Shown here: positions 38,354 through 45,521 of the stretch, piece by piece
Layout of the letters: each line of letters begins with the position of its first letter
How positions within the stretch are numbered: the first letter of the stretch is position 1
Assembly (NCBI RefSeq): GCF_000764555.1
Contig: NZ_CP009574.1
Location: 1 to 64,000 of the forward strand
Reading direction: 5' to 3'
DNA from: Candidatus Francisella endociliophora
Lineage (GTDB): Bacteria > Pseudomonadota > Gammaproteobacteria > Francisellales > Francisellaceae
Length of the DNA: 64,000 nucleotides
Notes under the pieces: generated by a model
Seen by the model: the letters and a program-made list of their open reading frames with translations, nothing else
Databases searched by the model: none
What the model was told of the DNA's origin: nothing
Made by a program: the position numbers and the translations under genes

Positions 38354-39697
38354 CTAATCTTTAAGTTTTTGATTTCTTATATGAGAGTATATTGTTAAAT
38401 AAAGAAGTCCAAAAATAATAGAAAAGCTGGAAGCTAATAATATAGCAATTTTGATGCTATTCATAAATTGTTCCTGTGAAGCCAGATTGGCAATAAATAG
38501 TGCCATTGTGAACCCAGCTCCTGCTAGTATTGCTCCTCCAGTCAATAATCCCCAATTTAGATCAGCTGGGAACTTAGCAATTTTTGTAACTACAGCTAGC
38601 CAACTAAATAATAATACACCAATAGGTTTACCTAAGGCAAAAGCTATGAATATAGAAAATATAAGATAGCTATTTATATTCTCAAATGAGAGAGTTATGC
38701 TTGCATTTGCTAGTATAAAAAGTGGAAGTATAACAAAATTAACCCATGGATGTAGAGTTACTATTAATCTTTCTATAGGTGATAATGATTCACGAATAGC
38801 TATTTCTGCCATATATAAGGTATGCCTATCTTTAGTATCATAACTATTTTCCTTATTTGTAGGATGAGATGTTACATTATTAAGAATATTATATAACCTT
38901 GTATCATCAACCCATCTTCTAGAAGGAGTCATTAAACCTAAAATCACCCCTGCAATCGTAGCATGAATTCCAGAGGCATCAAACAAAATCCATATTATAC
39001 ATCCGATTACAAGATATATTTTTAGATCACGAACACCAGTTATAGTCATCAAACGAATTATGATTAATACACTTATTGCTAGTATAATTATCAACCAATA
39101 TAAACGATGACTATAAAAAAAAGTTACCACAAGTATAGAACAGACATCATCAACAATAGCTAAAGAAAGAAGAAAAATACGTAAGCTATTATTAATTCGA
39201 GAACCTAATATCCCCAAAGCTCCAACAACAAAAGCTGTATCTGTAACCATTACAGTAGCCCATGAGGATATTTCTGATCTACCTTGTAGTAGAATAATAT
39301 AAATTATTACAGGTACTAACATTCCACCGAATGCTGCTAATGTGGCAAACATACCTTCGCGAAACTTGGCTACTCCTCCAAAGGCAAAATACCTTTTTAA
39401 TTCAAGCGATATGATGAAAAAAAATAGAGTCATTAATCCATCATTAATCCATTCTTTTATTGATTTTGAAAAATCATAAGAACTTATATGAACCCCAAGT
39501 TTTGTTTCCCAAATTTGACTAAAACCATTAGCCCAAGGAGAATTTGATATAATTAAAGCTACTATTGTAGAAAATAATAGTATTAATCCACCTATAGCTT
39601 CTATATGTAGAAAGCGAGATAGTGGATTTGATAGTTTGTTTATAAATTCTTTAGGTAAGCGTGCTGACTTTACCTCAGAGTCATGTATTTTACTCAT
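38354..39697 (-). CDS. nhaA: Na+/H+ antiporter NhaA
   Basis: 447 aa, about 12 hydrophobic segments. The paired aspartates of the transport site lie in LAIVDDVCSI near residue 185, and MVTDTAFVVGALGILG and GIHATIAGVILGL are family hallmarks. It exports Na+ for H+ at alkaline pH. Within the island it is oriented against the mobility genes and looks like cargo for salt or pH tolerance. Confidence 0.93.
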   Translation of the reverse strand: MSKIHDSEVKSARLPKEFINKLSNPLSRFLHIEAIGGLILLFSTIVALIISNSPWANGFSQIWETKLGVHISSYDFSKSIKEWINDGLMTLFFFIISLELKRYFAFGGVAKFREGMFATLAAFGGMLVPVIIYIILLQGRSEISSWATVMVTDTAFVVGALGILGSRINNSLRIFLLSLAIVDDVCSILVVTFFYSHRLYWLIIILAISVLIIIRLMTITGVRDLKIYLVIGCIIWILFDASGIHATIAGVILGLMTPSRRWVDDTRLYNILNNVTSHPTNKENSYDTKDRHTLYMAEIAIRESLSPIERLIVTLHPWVNFVILPLFILANASITLSFENINSYLIFSIFIAFALGKPIGVLLFSWLAVVTKIAKFPADLNWGLLTGGAILAGAGFTMALFIANLASQEQFMNSIKIAILLASSFSIIFGLLYLTIYSHIRNQKLKD

Positions 39698-39782
39698 GTT
39701 TACAACCTTTATATTAATAACTTGCTAGAAGAAAATATGATGACTAAAATGTTGGATTTATTATTGTAGATATAGTGAGTTT

Positions 39783-39989
39783 TTATAATAAGGTTTTTAG
39801 TTTTCTTAAATAATCTTTTGTTTTTCTTAAGCCTTCTGATTGATTATTACATATCTCTGGTCTCATATTTTGATCTTGTGCATCCATCTCAGAAGAGCAA
39901 TCTATAGCATTTTGTTCAAGTAAATATATTTTCCTCTTTTTATTAATTCCCATTCTATATATTAGATTTGCTTCTTTTAGCATATTCAT
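39783..39989 (-). CDS. Small hypothetical protein upstream of nhaA
   Basis: 68 codons, basic and polar, with a Cys-containing middle (NAIDCSSEMDAQDQNM). No family is recognised and no strong ribosome-binding site is visible. It reads towards nhaA with an 85-bp gap, so it could share its transcript. A TGTTCAC motif (39991-39997) sits directly before its start. It may not be a true gene. Confidence 0.35.
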   Translation of the reverse strand: MNMLKEANLIYRMGINKKRKIYLLEQNAIDCSSEMDAQDQNMRPEICNNQSEGLRKTKDYLRKLKTLL

Positions 39990-40518
39990 TTGTTCACCAG
40001 CTTAAGGTATCGTTTTGCTAAAGAAAAAAGAATTTTCTTTATTAACCATAATCATTATGACATGGTACAGTTAGATTCACAAACACACTCACTGCAAAAA
40101 ACACATAAGTCTGTATTATTAAATTTATAGCTTCTAAAAGCTCAATGATATCTACAATAACTACTAGAAATAGTCACTTGAAACACTCAAACAAACCCAC
40201 AAAATCTACTCATACCAGCCCAACAGCACCAGCATAGCCACTACTAAAACCAGTATTTCTAACTTCTAAAAACACCTAGCTTTGCTAATCCATAAATACC
40301 TAGATAATCATTGCATATCTTTAGCTAATGCGATGACTAAAATAAGTTCTTCGTTTGTATTTTTTGACTAATACCTTTTGTCACTGTACTACACCAAACC
40401 AGTTTGCCAATACCATATAAAATCAAGGTTTTGCCTGTGAGTTCCACCATGATTTTCTATGTTTTGTAATTGGCTGTCCTTCAAGTTGTTGTAACAGTGA
40501 AAGCAAAAGGAGCAAAAA
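39990..40518. other. Strand-skewed intergenic region upstream of ardA
   Basis: This stretch of 529 bp has no convincing ORF. The plus strand is C-rich and G-poor: by hand count 40141-40260 has about 36 C and 9 G. Such skewed non-coding DNA upstream of ardA recalls the leading region of conjugative elements, where transfer origins and single-strand promoters lie, but no defined oriT hairpin or nick site could be identified. The last 20 bp carry AAAAGGAG, the ardA ribosome-binding site. Confidence 0.45.
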
Positions 40519-41025
40519 ATGACAACAAACTACGAGCCTCAAATCTATATTGCATGTTTAGCAAGCTATAACAATGGTATCTTATACGGTAAATGGATTA
40601 ACGCAAACCAAGATGTTTCTGCTTTAGAAGATGAAATCCAAGAGATTTTAGCAGATTCACCTATGCCAGATGCTGAAGAGTGGGCAATACATGATTATGA
40701 AGATTTTGATAATTTAGGTTTGTCAGAGTATGAAAGCTTAGAGACTATTTCTCAAGTAGCTCAAAACATTGTAGAACATGATGAGCTTTTTATAGAAGCT
40801 TATAAATATACAAATAGCATTGATGAAGCTATTGAAATGATAAATGATCGTTTCATAGGCTTATATGACTCAGTTGAAGATTATGCAGAAGAAACTACTG
40901 ATATTTCATCAATTTCAGAATATCTAAGATATTATATCGACTTTCAATCTCTAGCTCGCGATATTGAGTTATCAGGTGATATAACAACCTTTGAAGTTGA
41001 TAATCAAGTAGCTGTTTTCTTTTAA
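40519..41025 (+). CDS. ardA: Antirestriction protein ArdA
   Basis: 168 aa, strongly acidic. Family features: IYIACLASYNNGILYGKWINANQD at the start, then DAEEWAIHDYEDFDNLGLSEYESL. ArdA mimics B-form DNA and blocks type I restriction enzymes. AAAAGGAG lies 7 nt before the ATG. Here it sits about 2 kb from a type I system on the same island, so it may protect the element on entry or temper its own neighbour. Confidence 0.93.
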   Translation: MTTNYEPQIYIACLASYNNGILYGKWINANQDVSALEDEIQEILADSPMPDAEEWAIHDYEDFDNLGLSEYESLETISQVAQNIVEHDELFIEAYKYTNSIDEAIEMINDRFIGLYDSVEDYAEETTDISSISEYLRYYIDFQSLARDIELSGDITTFEVDNQVAVFF

Positions 41026-41042
41026 AAAACTCTTTATCATTT

Positions 41043-42326
41043 TTACATATAAATTTCTTGCAAATCAATTGTTACATCATTCCTATCATAATAGAATGCT
41101 AAATCAGATAAGTATTGATAGTTAAATCTCTGAATAAAATATTTCTTATATCTACTATCTTTAGTATCTTTGCCTTTTTTGGTTTTCACACAATTCATAA
41201 TATCATTATCATCACCTGTCATTTCTCGATATATAAAAGCATCTATATATTTCAGTAAGTGACCATCATTCCATAAAGTATTAAATTCTTTTATAAATTT
41301 TTCATTATTCGTTTTTTTAAGCTCTCTCGGTACACCTATAAGTTTACTAGTATTAGTACCATGTTCTTTTATCATTAGAGCAGCAAGATTGTTGAAAAGG
41401 TTTACTTTTTTGCCATGAGGGGCTTTAGATGCTCTATAAAAAGATTTTTCATAGTTGTTTCCTAGAGGATTTTCACTCCACAATATTTTATGATCTTCTC
41501 CAAATACTCGAGCATTCATTGGATTTGTTATTAAAGTTTTGAGAAAAGTACTAAAAGTCTTGTTTAGCATAGTATTTTTTGATTCTCTAATGTTATTTGG
41601 TGTTATTGTTTTATCTATCATAGTTCCTAGATGTAGCCATTTTGTATAGGCTAATAACCTATGATGAAGTAATATAAACAAGTCACTAGGTGTTATGTGT
41701 GGATATTTATAGTCCTCAAAATTGCCAAATATATCTAACTTATCAAAATCATTTGTATAGTTAATATCTACAGTTATCTCTTTTAGAATAGGAAAATCTT
41801 TTTTATCGACATATCTTCCTAGTTTTTTTAATGTATCAACCTTAGACCATGCCGACATTATGTCTATTATATTTGTTTCATCAGTTTCGATAAATAATGT
41901 GTCATAAGAGTATTGGTGTAAATTTGAATAGTCAATTTTATTTAGTTTTATATTGCTTATTATAAACCTGTCAGAGTCACTAACTAAGTCCTTAAGAAAT
42001 GGTTTAAATATGTAGGTATAGTACTTATCACAATTAATCACAAAAAGGCTATAAAAATATGCTTTTAAGTCTTTGTTATCTTTGAACATTAGTGGAATAT
42101 CATTGCTTTCATCTTCATACAATCTTTTATGCATTAGATTGTTTGTATCAATATGAATATTTGTGAAAAACCAACAAAATATAGCAATAGCATCATTTTT
42201 TGTATAATTATGTTCTGCTTTAGATAAGACTTTTAAAATATCCTCAATATATAGATCTATACATTTTTTTGATAGTGTAGGTATAAGCTGTTCAGTCAAT
42301 TCTGCGAGTTTTTTAATTTCTGACAT
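41043..42326 (-). CDS. Unrecognised protein in the defence region (427 aa)
   Basis: 427 aa, mainly helical in appearance and rich in Lys, Asp, Asn and Tyr, with no signal peptide or transmembrane segment. No known catalytic motif was found: no P-loop, HNH, PD-(D/E)XK, HEPN RxxxxH or TIR pattern could be defended. AAGGA precedes the ATG. It lies on the opposite strand between ardA and the hsd genes and diverges from the hsd promoter. The length and clean frame argue for a real gene; the position suggests defence or its control. Confidence 0.7.
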   Translation of the reverse strand: MSEIKKLAELTEQLIPTLSKKCIDLYIEDILKVLSKAEHNYTKNDAIAIFCWFFTNIHIDTNNLMHKRLYEDESNDIPLMFKDNKDLKAYFYSLFVINCDKYYTYIFKPFLKDLVSDSDRFIISNIKLNKIDYSNLHQYSYDTLFIETDETNIIDIMSAWSKVDTLKKLGRYVDKKDFPILKEITVDINYTNDFDKLDIFGNFEDYKYPHITPSDLFILLHHRLLAYTKWLHLGTMIDKTITPNNIRESKNTMLNKTFSTFLKTLITNPMNARVFGEDHKILWSENPLGNNYEKSFYRASKAPHGKKVNLFNNLAALMIKEHGTNTSKLIGVPRELKKTNNEKFIKEFNTLWNDGHLLKYIDAFIYREMTGDDNDIMNCVKTKKGKDTKDSRYKKYFIQRFNYQYLSDLAFYYDRNDVTIDLQEIYM

Positions 42327-42450
42327 AAAAATCCTTAATTTCTTTGTTTTAATGATTTATTTTGCTCACATTAAAATATATCAAAATAAATCAAGATAAT
42401 TAAATCACTTGGGTTTTAATTAGTCAACACGCAAATATAACAAAATAAAG

Positions 42451-42478
42451 TTGAGTAAAATAGGTGTGTAGGTATAAT
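42451..42478 (+). promoter_or_regulatory. Predicted sigma70 promoter of the hsd operon
   Basis: TTGAGT (42451-42456) and TATAAT (42473-42478) are 16 bp apart, directly upstream of the half-HsdS gene. Expected transcription starts near 42485. This rules out translation from the upstream in-frame ATG at 42464 and supports the start at 42509. Confidence 0.6.
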
Positions 42479-42508
42479 ATTGTAATACATAAGAATAGAA
42501 CGTATAGA

Positions 42509-43078
42509 ATGAGACAAAAGTTAGATAGTGTTGCCAAAATATTTATAGGTGTTGCAACTGCTCGTTATAAATATAATCCTTCAAAAGGTAAAGAAGACAA
42601 GAGGAGTTATTTGTTATTTAGTCAAAATATGCTGAGCGATACTGGTATTCTTCAAAAGTATCAACCGGATACATTTATTGCAAGTAAAGATCTATCTTTT
42701 AGTTGTACACAAGAGGGTGATATAATTTTTGGGCTTAGAAAGCCAAATAGTGCTGTATATATTGATAAAAATCATACAAATCTTCTTGTGCAGTCTTATA
42801 TGGCTATAATACGCTGCAATACTGATATTATTTTGCCTGAGTATTTAGCTTTCAGATTGAATACTTCAGATATACAAAATCAATTACAAAAAGATATTCA
42901 AGGTGGTACAGCAATTCAACTTTTAAAAATCCAAAGCTTAAAAGAAGTAGTGATTGATATACCAAATATTGAAAAGCAAAAACAACTTATATCGGTACTA
43001 AAAACAGGCTATAGTGAAATACAAGTACTAGAGCAAATAATCCAACATAAACAACAGCTTTTAAAATCAATAATATAG
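42509..43078 (+). CDS. Half-size type I specificity subunit (single TRD HsdS)
   Basis: 189 aa from ATG 42509; the longer frame starts inside the -10 box. One target-recognition domain of the type I S family (KEDKRSYLLFSQNML…QSYMAIIRC) is followed by one conserved helix spacer (IEKQKQLISVLKTGYSEIQVLEQIIQHKQQLLKSI). A full HsdS has two such units. Half-subunits can pair to recognise symmetric sites. It precedes hsdM by 13 bp, while a full HsdS is encoded at 45522. Confidence 0.8.
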   Translation: MRQKLDSVAKIFIGVATARYKYNPSKGKEDKRSYLLFSQNMLSDTGILQKYQPDTFIASKDLSFSCTQEGDIIFGLRKPNSAVYIDKNHTNLLVQSYMAIIRCNTDIILPEYLAFRLNTSDIQNQLQKDIQGGTAIQLLKIQSLKEVVIDIPNIEKQKQLISVLKTGYSEIQVLEQIIQHKQQLLKSII

Positions 43079-43091
43079 TAAGGGGATAGCC

Positions 43092-44579
43092 ATGCAAAAA
43101 ACAACACAAAAAGAGATTAATCAAATAGTTTGGAATGCTTGCGATACATTTAGAGGAACACTAAACCCAGATGGTTATAAAGACTATATTCTTAGCATGC
43201 TATTTGTGAAATATCTATCAGATTTCTACAAAGAGAAAAAAGAGCAGTTATCACAAAGATATAATGGTGATGAAAAAATGATAGAAAGAGCTCTCTCTAG
43301 AGAAAAGTTTAGATTAGATGATAGTTGTACTTTTGATTATCTATTAGCTAATAAAGATAAAGAAAATCTCGGTGAAATTATCAATGCTGCTCTAGATAGA
43401 ATAGAGGAAGATAACCCACAAAAACTAACTGGTATATTTAGAGGCGTTGATTTTAACGATGCTAAAAGTCTAGGTGATACTAAAGACAGAAATAGCATAC
43501 TAAAAAACCTACTAAAAGATTTTAATAACCCTAAACTAGATCTATCACCGAGTAAATTAGAGGGCAACGATGTCATTGGCGATAGTTATGAGTATCTGAT
43601 TGCTAACTTTGCGAGTGATTCGGGTAAAAAAGGTGGTGAATTTTTTACACCTAGCCAAGTATCATCATTGTTAGCTATGCTAGTACAAGCAAAAGAGGGT
43701 GATGAGATCTATGACCCTACTTGTGGCTCAGGCTCTTTATTGATAAAAGCAGCTAAAGAAATTGGCTCTAACAACTTTGCAATCTATGGGCAAGAGCGAA
43801 ATAGCACTACTCATTCACTATGTCGTATGAATATGTTTTTGCATGATATAAATGATGCAAATATCCAACATGGCGATACGATTAGAAATCCACGTATTTT
43901 AGAAAATGATAAGCTTAAAAAGTTCGATGTAGTTGTTGCTAACCCACCATTTAGTTTGGATAAATGGGGCGCGGATGATGTTACTAGTGATGTGTATAGC
44001 CGTTTTGAGTTTGGTATACCGCCAAAGTCAAAAGGTGACTATGCTTTTATCCAGCACATGTTAGCTAGTCTAAATGAGTCTGGTCGTATGGCTGTGGTTG
44101 TGCCTCATGGAGTGCTATTCCGTGGTGCCGCAGAGGGCAAAATTAGACAGCAGATTATAGATAATAATCTCTTAGATGCTGTGATAGGCTTACCAAGTAA
44201 TCTTTTCTTTGGCACTTCGATACCTGCTTGTATTATGGTATTCAAAAAGCAAAAAGATAGTAATGATGTGCTATTTATAGATGCTAGTAATGAGTTTGAA
44301 AAAGGCAAAAACCAAAACAAACTAACAGATGATAATATCAAAAAGATATTTGATACTTATAAGTCTAGAGAAAGCTTAGAAAAATATAGCCATGTTGCGA
44401 GTTTAGAAGAAATCAAAGAAAATGACTACAACCTAAATATCCCTAGATATGTAGATACTTTTGAGGAAGAAGAGCCTGTAGATATCGAGGCGACTAAGCA
44501 AACTATAGCAGAGCTAGAAGCAAAGAGAGAAGAATTGAAAACTAAAATGGCTGAGTATTTGGAAGAGTTGGGTGTTTAA
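43092..44579 (+). CDS. hsdM: Type I restriction-modification methyltransferase HsdM
   Basis: 495 aa. The N-terminal HsdM_N helical domain (QIVWNACDTFRGTLNPDGYKDYIL) is followed by an N6-adenine methylase core: motif I DPTCGSGSLL near residue 207 and catalytic NPPF near 284. A coiled C-terminus (EATKQTIAELEAKREELKTK) would contact HsdS. AGGGGA precedes the ATG. It methylates adenines in the site chosen by HsdS. The next hsd gene is displaced by a cassette (44581-45500). Confidence 0.95.
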   Translation: MQKTTQKEINQIVWNACDTFRGTLNPDGYKDYILSMLFVKYLSDFYKEKKEQLSQRYNGDEKMIERALSREKFRLDDSCTFDYLLANKDKENLGEIINAALDRIEEDNPQKLTGIFRGVDFNDAKSLGDTKDRNSILKNLLKDFNNPKLDLSPSKLEGNDVIGDSYEYLIANFASDSGKKGGEFFTPSQVSSLLAMLVQAKEGDEIYDPTCGSGSLLIKAAKEIGSNNFAIYGQERNSTTHSLCRMNMFLHDINDANIQHGDTIRNPRILENDKLKKFDVVVANPPFSLDKWGADDVTSDVYSRFEFGIPPKSKGDYAFIQHMLASLNESGRMAVVVPHGVLFRGAAEGKIRQQIIDNNLLDAVIGLPSNLFFGTSIPACIMVFKKQKDSNDVLFIDASNEFEKGKNQNKLTDDNIKKIFDTYKSRESLEKYSHVASLEEIKENDYNLNIPRYVDTFEEEEPVDIEATKQTIAELEAKREELKTKMAEYLEELGV

Positions 44580-44580
44580 A

Positions 44581-44632
44581 ACTACCCCGTCAGTCTAGCG
44601 ACTGCCACCCCTTCACTGAGCGAAGGGGAATT
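44581..44632 (+). repeat. Left palindromic end of the cassette
   Basis: It contains two stem-loops: CAGTC-tagc-GACTG and CCCCTTC-actgagc-GAAGGGG. The reverse complement matches the framework of the repeat at 45362-45412, but the stem sequences differ while still pairing. Confidence 0.55.
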
Positions 44633-44649
44633 ACTAAAATAATATTGTC

Positions 44650-44672
44650 ATACTACGACTTGATCGTAGTAT
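44650..44672. repeat. Palindromic repeat hairpin (9-bp stem)
   Basis: ATACTACGA and TCGTAGTAT pair perfectly around a 5-nt loop, preceded by GTC and followed by CC. It has the same flanks as the hairpin at 45434-45453 but a different stem. Confidence 0.6.
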
Positions 44673-44708
44673 CCATAGACAAAATTAGGAAATAGACATA
44701 AAAAATGG

Positions 44709-44731
44709 ATTCTATGGTCAAGCCATAGAAT
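44709..44731. repeat. Palindromic repeat hairpin (9-bp stem)
   Basis: ATTCTATGG and CCATAGAAT pair perfectly around a 5-nt loop, preceded by GG and followed by GAC, i.e. the family pattern read in the opposite direction. Confidence 0.6.
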
Positions 44732-44814
44732 GACAGATTAGAAATAGGGGAATTGCTTCCATCGCTTACCAAGGGTAGTGATGGATAGCTTAGTTAAATC
44801 TTATTATAGTAGAC

Positions 44815-44820
44815 TATAAT
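44815..44820 (+). promoter_or_regulatory. Predicted -10 element of the cassette gene
   Basis: TATAAT 22 bp before the GTG start, with a poor -35 candidate near 44791. AAGGA at 44829-44833 is the ribosome-binding site. It suggests the cassette gene is expressed independently of the hsd promoter. Confidence 0.4.
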
Positions 44821-44841
44821 AAAACTACAAGGAAATAAGCA

Positions 44842-45360
44842 GTGAAAAATAAAAATATAATGATAGTTTTAGCGGTATTTTTTGATTTGTTTTTGAGTTT
44901 TCTTTTTATAAGTTTTGAGGGGTGTGCTGACAATAATGTAGTGTTGTGCGTTATGACTTGTAGTTTAGCTATGACTTATGTTTTGAAAAAGCCATTTTTG
45001 AGTTTGAGACATACAAAGAGATTTATATTTCTCAATACGGCAATGTTTGTATCATTTTTATTTTTAATGAAGCTTGCAGTTAATATAGGAGGTTACGCTT
45101 TTGTCAAGCTAGAGATTTTCCTATTCTTTATAGGTATGATTTTTTTCTTTTTGCCAATTTTATCTTTAAAAGATTTGATAAAAAAAGATTTTGGTGTTGC
45201 CTTATTTATTAGTGAAGAGCTTCAAAAAAGAGGTTTTTTGATTAGCGGTATTTTTGAAATGTTGGCATTCAAAAATTTTGGTTTAGTGCTTAGGATAGCT
45301 GAGCAAACAACTGATAAAATACTTAAATTTGGAAAACAAAATGCAAAATACAAAATCTAA
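44842..45360 (+). CDS. Four-helix membrane protein of the cassette, unknown function
   Basis: 172 aa starting with GTG, with AAGGA eight bases upstream. Four hydrophobic segments are visible (IMIVLAVFFDLFLSFLFISF, VVLCVMTCSLAMTYVL, FLNTAMFVSFLFLMKLAV, FLFFIGMIFFFLPIL), followed by a soluble amphipathic tail (EELQKRGFLISGIFEML). No family is recognised. It lies inside the palindrome-bounded cassette between hsdM and hsdS and is probably not part of the restriction enzyme. Confidence 0.65.
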   Translation: MKNKNIMIVLAVFFDLFLSFLFISFEGCADNNVVLCVMTCSLAMTYVLKKPFLSLRHTKRFIFLNTAMFVSFLFLMKLAVNIGGYAFVKLEIFLFFIGMIFFFLPILSLKDLIKKDFGVALFISEELQKRGFLISGIFEMLAFKNFGLVLRIAEQTTDKILKFGKQNAKYKI

Positions 45361-45361
45361 A

Positions 45362-45412
45362 AATTCCCCTTCAAGGGTTGAAGGGGTGGGCTGTGAAACA
45401 GCTCGGGGTAGT
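45362..45412 (-). repeat. Right palindromic end of the cassette
   Basis: It contains CCCCTTCaagggttGAAGGGG-type pairing and GCTGT-gaa-ACAGC, the counterpart of the left end at 44581-44632. Confidence 0.55.
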
Positions 45413-45433
45413 GCGAACCTATAAAAAATAGTC

Positions 45434-45453
45434 ATACCCGCGAAGGCGGGTAT
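45434..45453. repeat. Palindromic repeat hairpin (8-bp stem, GAAG loop)
   Basis: ATACCCGC and GCGGGTAT pair perfectly around GAAG, preceded by GTC. This resembles short GTCAT-type palindromes dispersed in many bacterial genomes. Confidence 0.65.
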
Positions 45454-45480
45454 CTTTAGATTGTAGCTAAAAATTAGGAG

Positions 45481-45500
45481 ATTCCCACCTGCGTGGGAAT
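45481..45500. repeat. Palindromic repeat hairpin (7-bp stem)
   Basis: ATTCCCA and TGGGAAT pair perfectly around a 6-nt loop, followed by GAC. It is the last of four related hairpins around the cassette and lies 22 bp before hsdS. Confidence 0.6.
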
Positions 45501-45521
45501 GACTAAAAAAGAGAGAATAAT

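Larger units (their letters stand above)
44581..45412. mobile_element. Palindrome-bounded cassette carrying a membrane-protein gene
   Basis: The outer ends are imperfect inverted repeats of about 52 bp (44581-44632 and 45362-45412). They share AATTCCCCTTC, TGAAGGGGTGG and CGGGGTAGT blocks in inverse order on opposite strands. Each end can also fold on itself. The unit separates hsdM from the full hsdS and carries one gene with its own promoter, so it looks like a small transposable or recombining cassette inserted in the hsd operon. No transposase is encoded. Confidence 0.55.

Noticed and set aside
42464-42508. Upstream start for the half-HsdS gene
   Set aside because: The ATG at 42464 precedes the predicted -10 box (42473-42478) and would not be in the mRNA; residues there do not look conserved.
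42509-43078. Half-HsdS as one half of a split full-length hsdS
   Set aside because: A full two-TRD HsdS lies downstream and the half gene has its own promoter, start and complete spacer helix; no second TRD remnant follows it.
45362-45500. Possible CRISPR array from closely spaced palindromes
   Set aside because: The repeats differ in stem sequence, are not evenly spaced, and no cas gene is present in the window.
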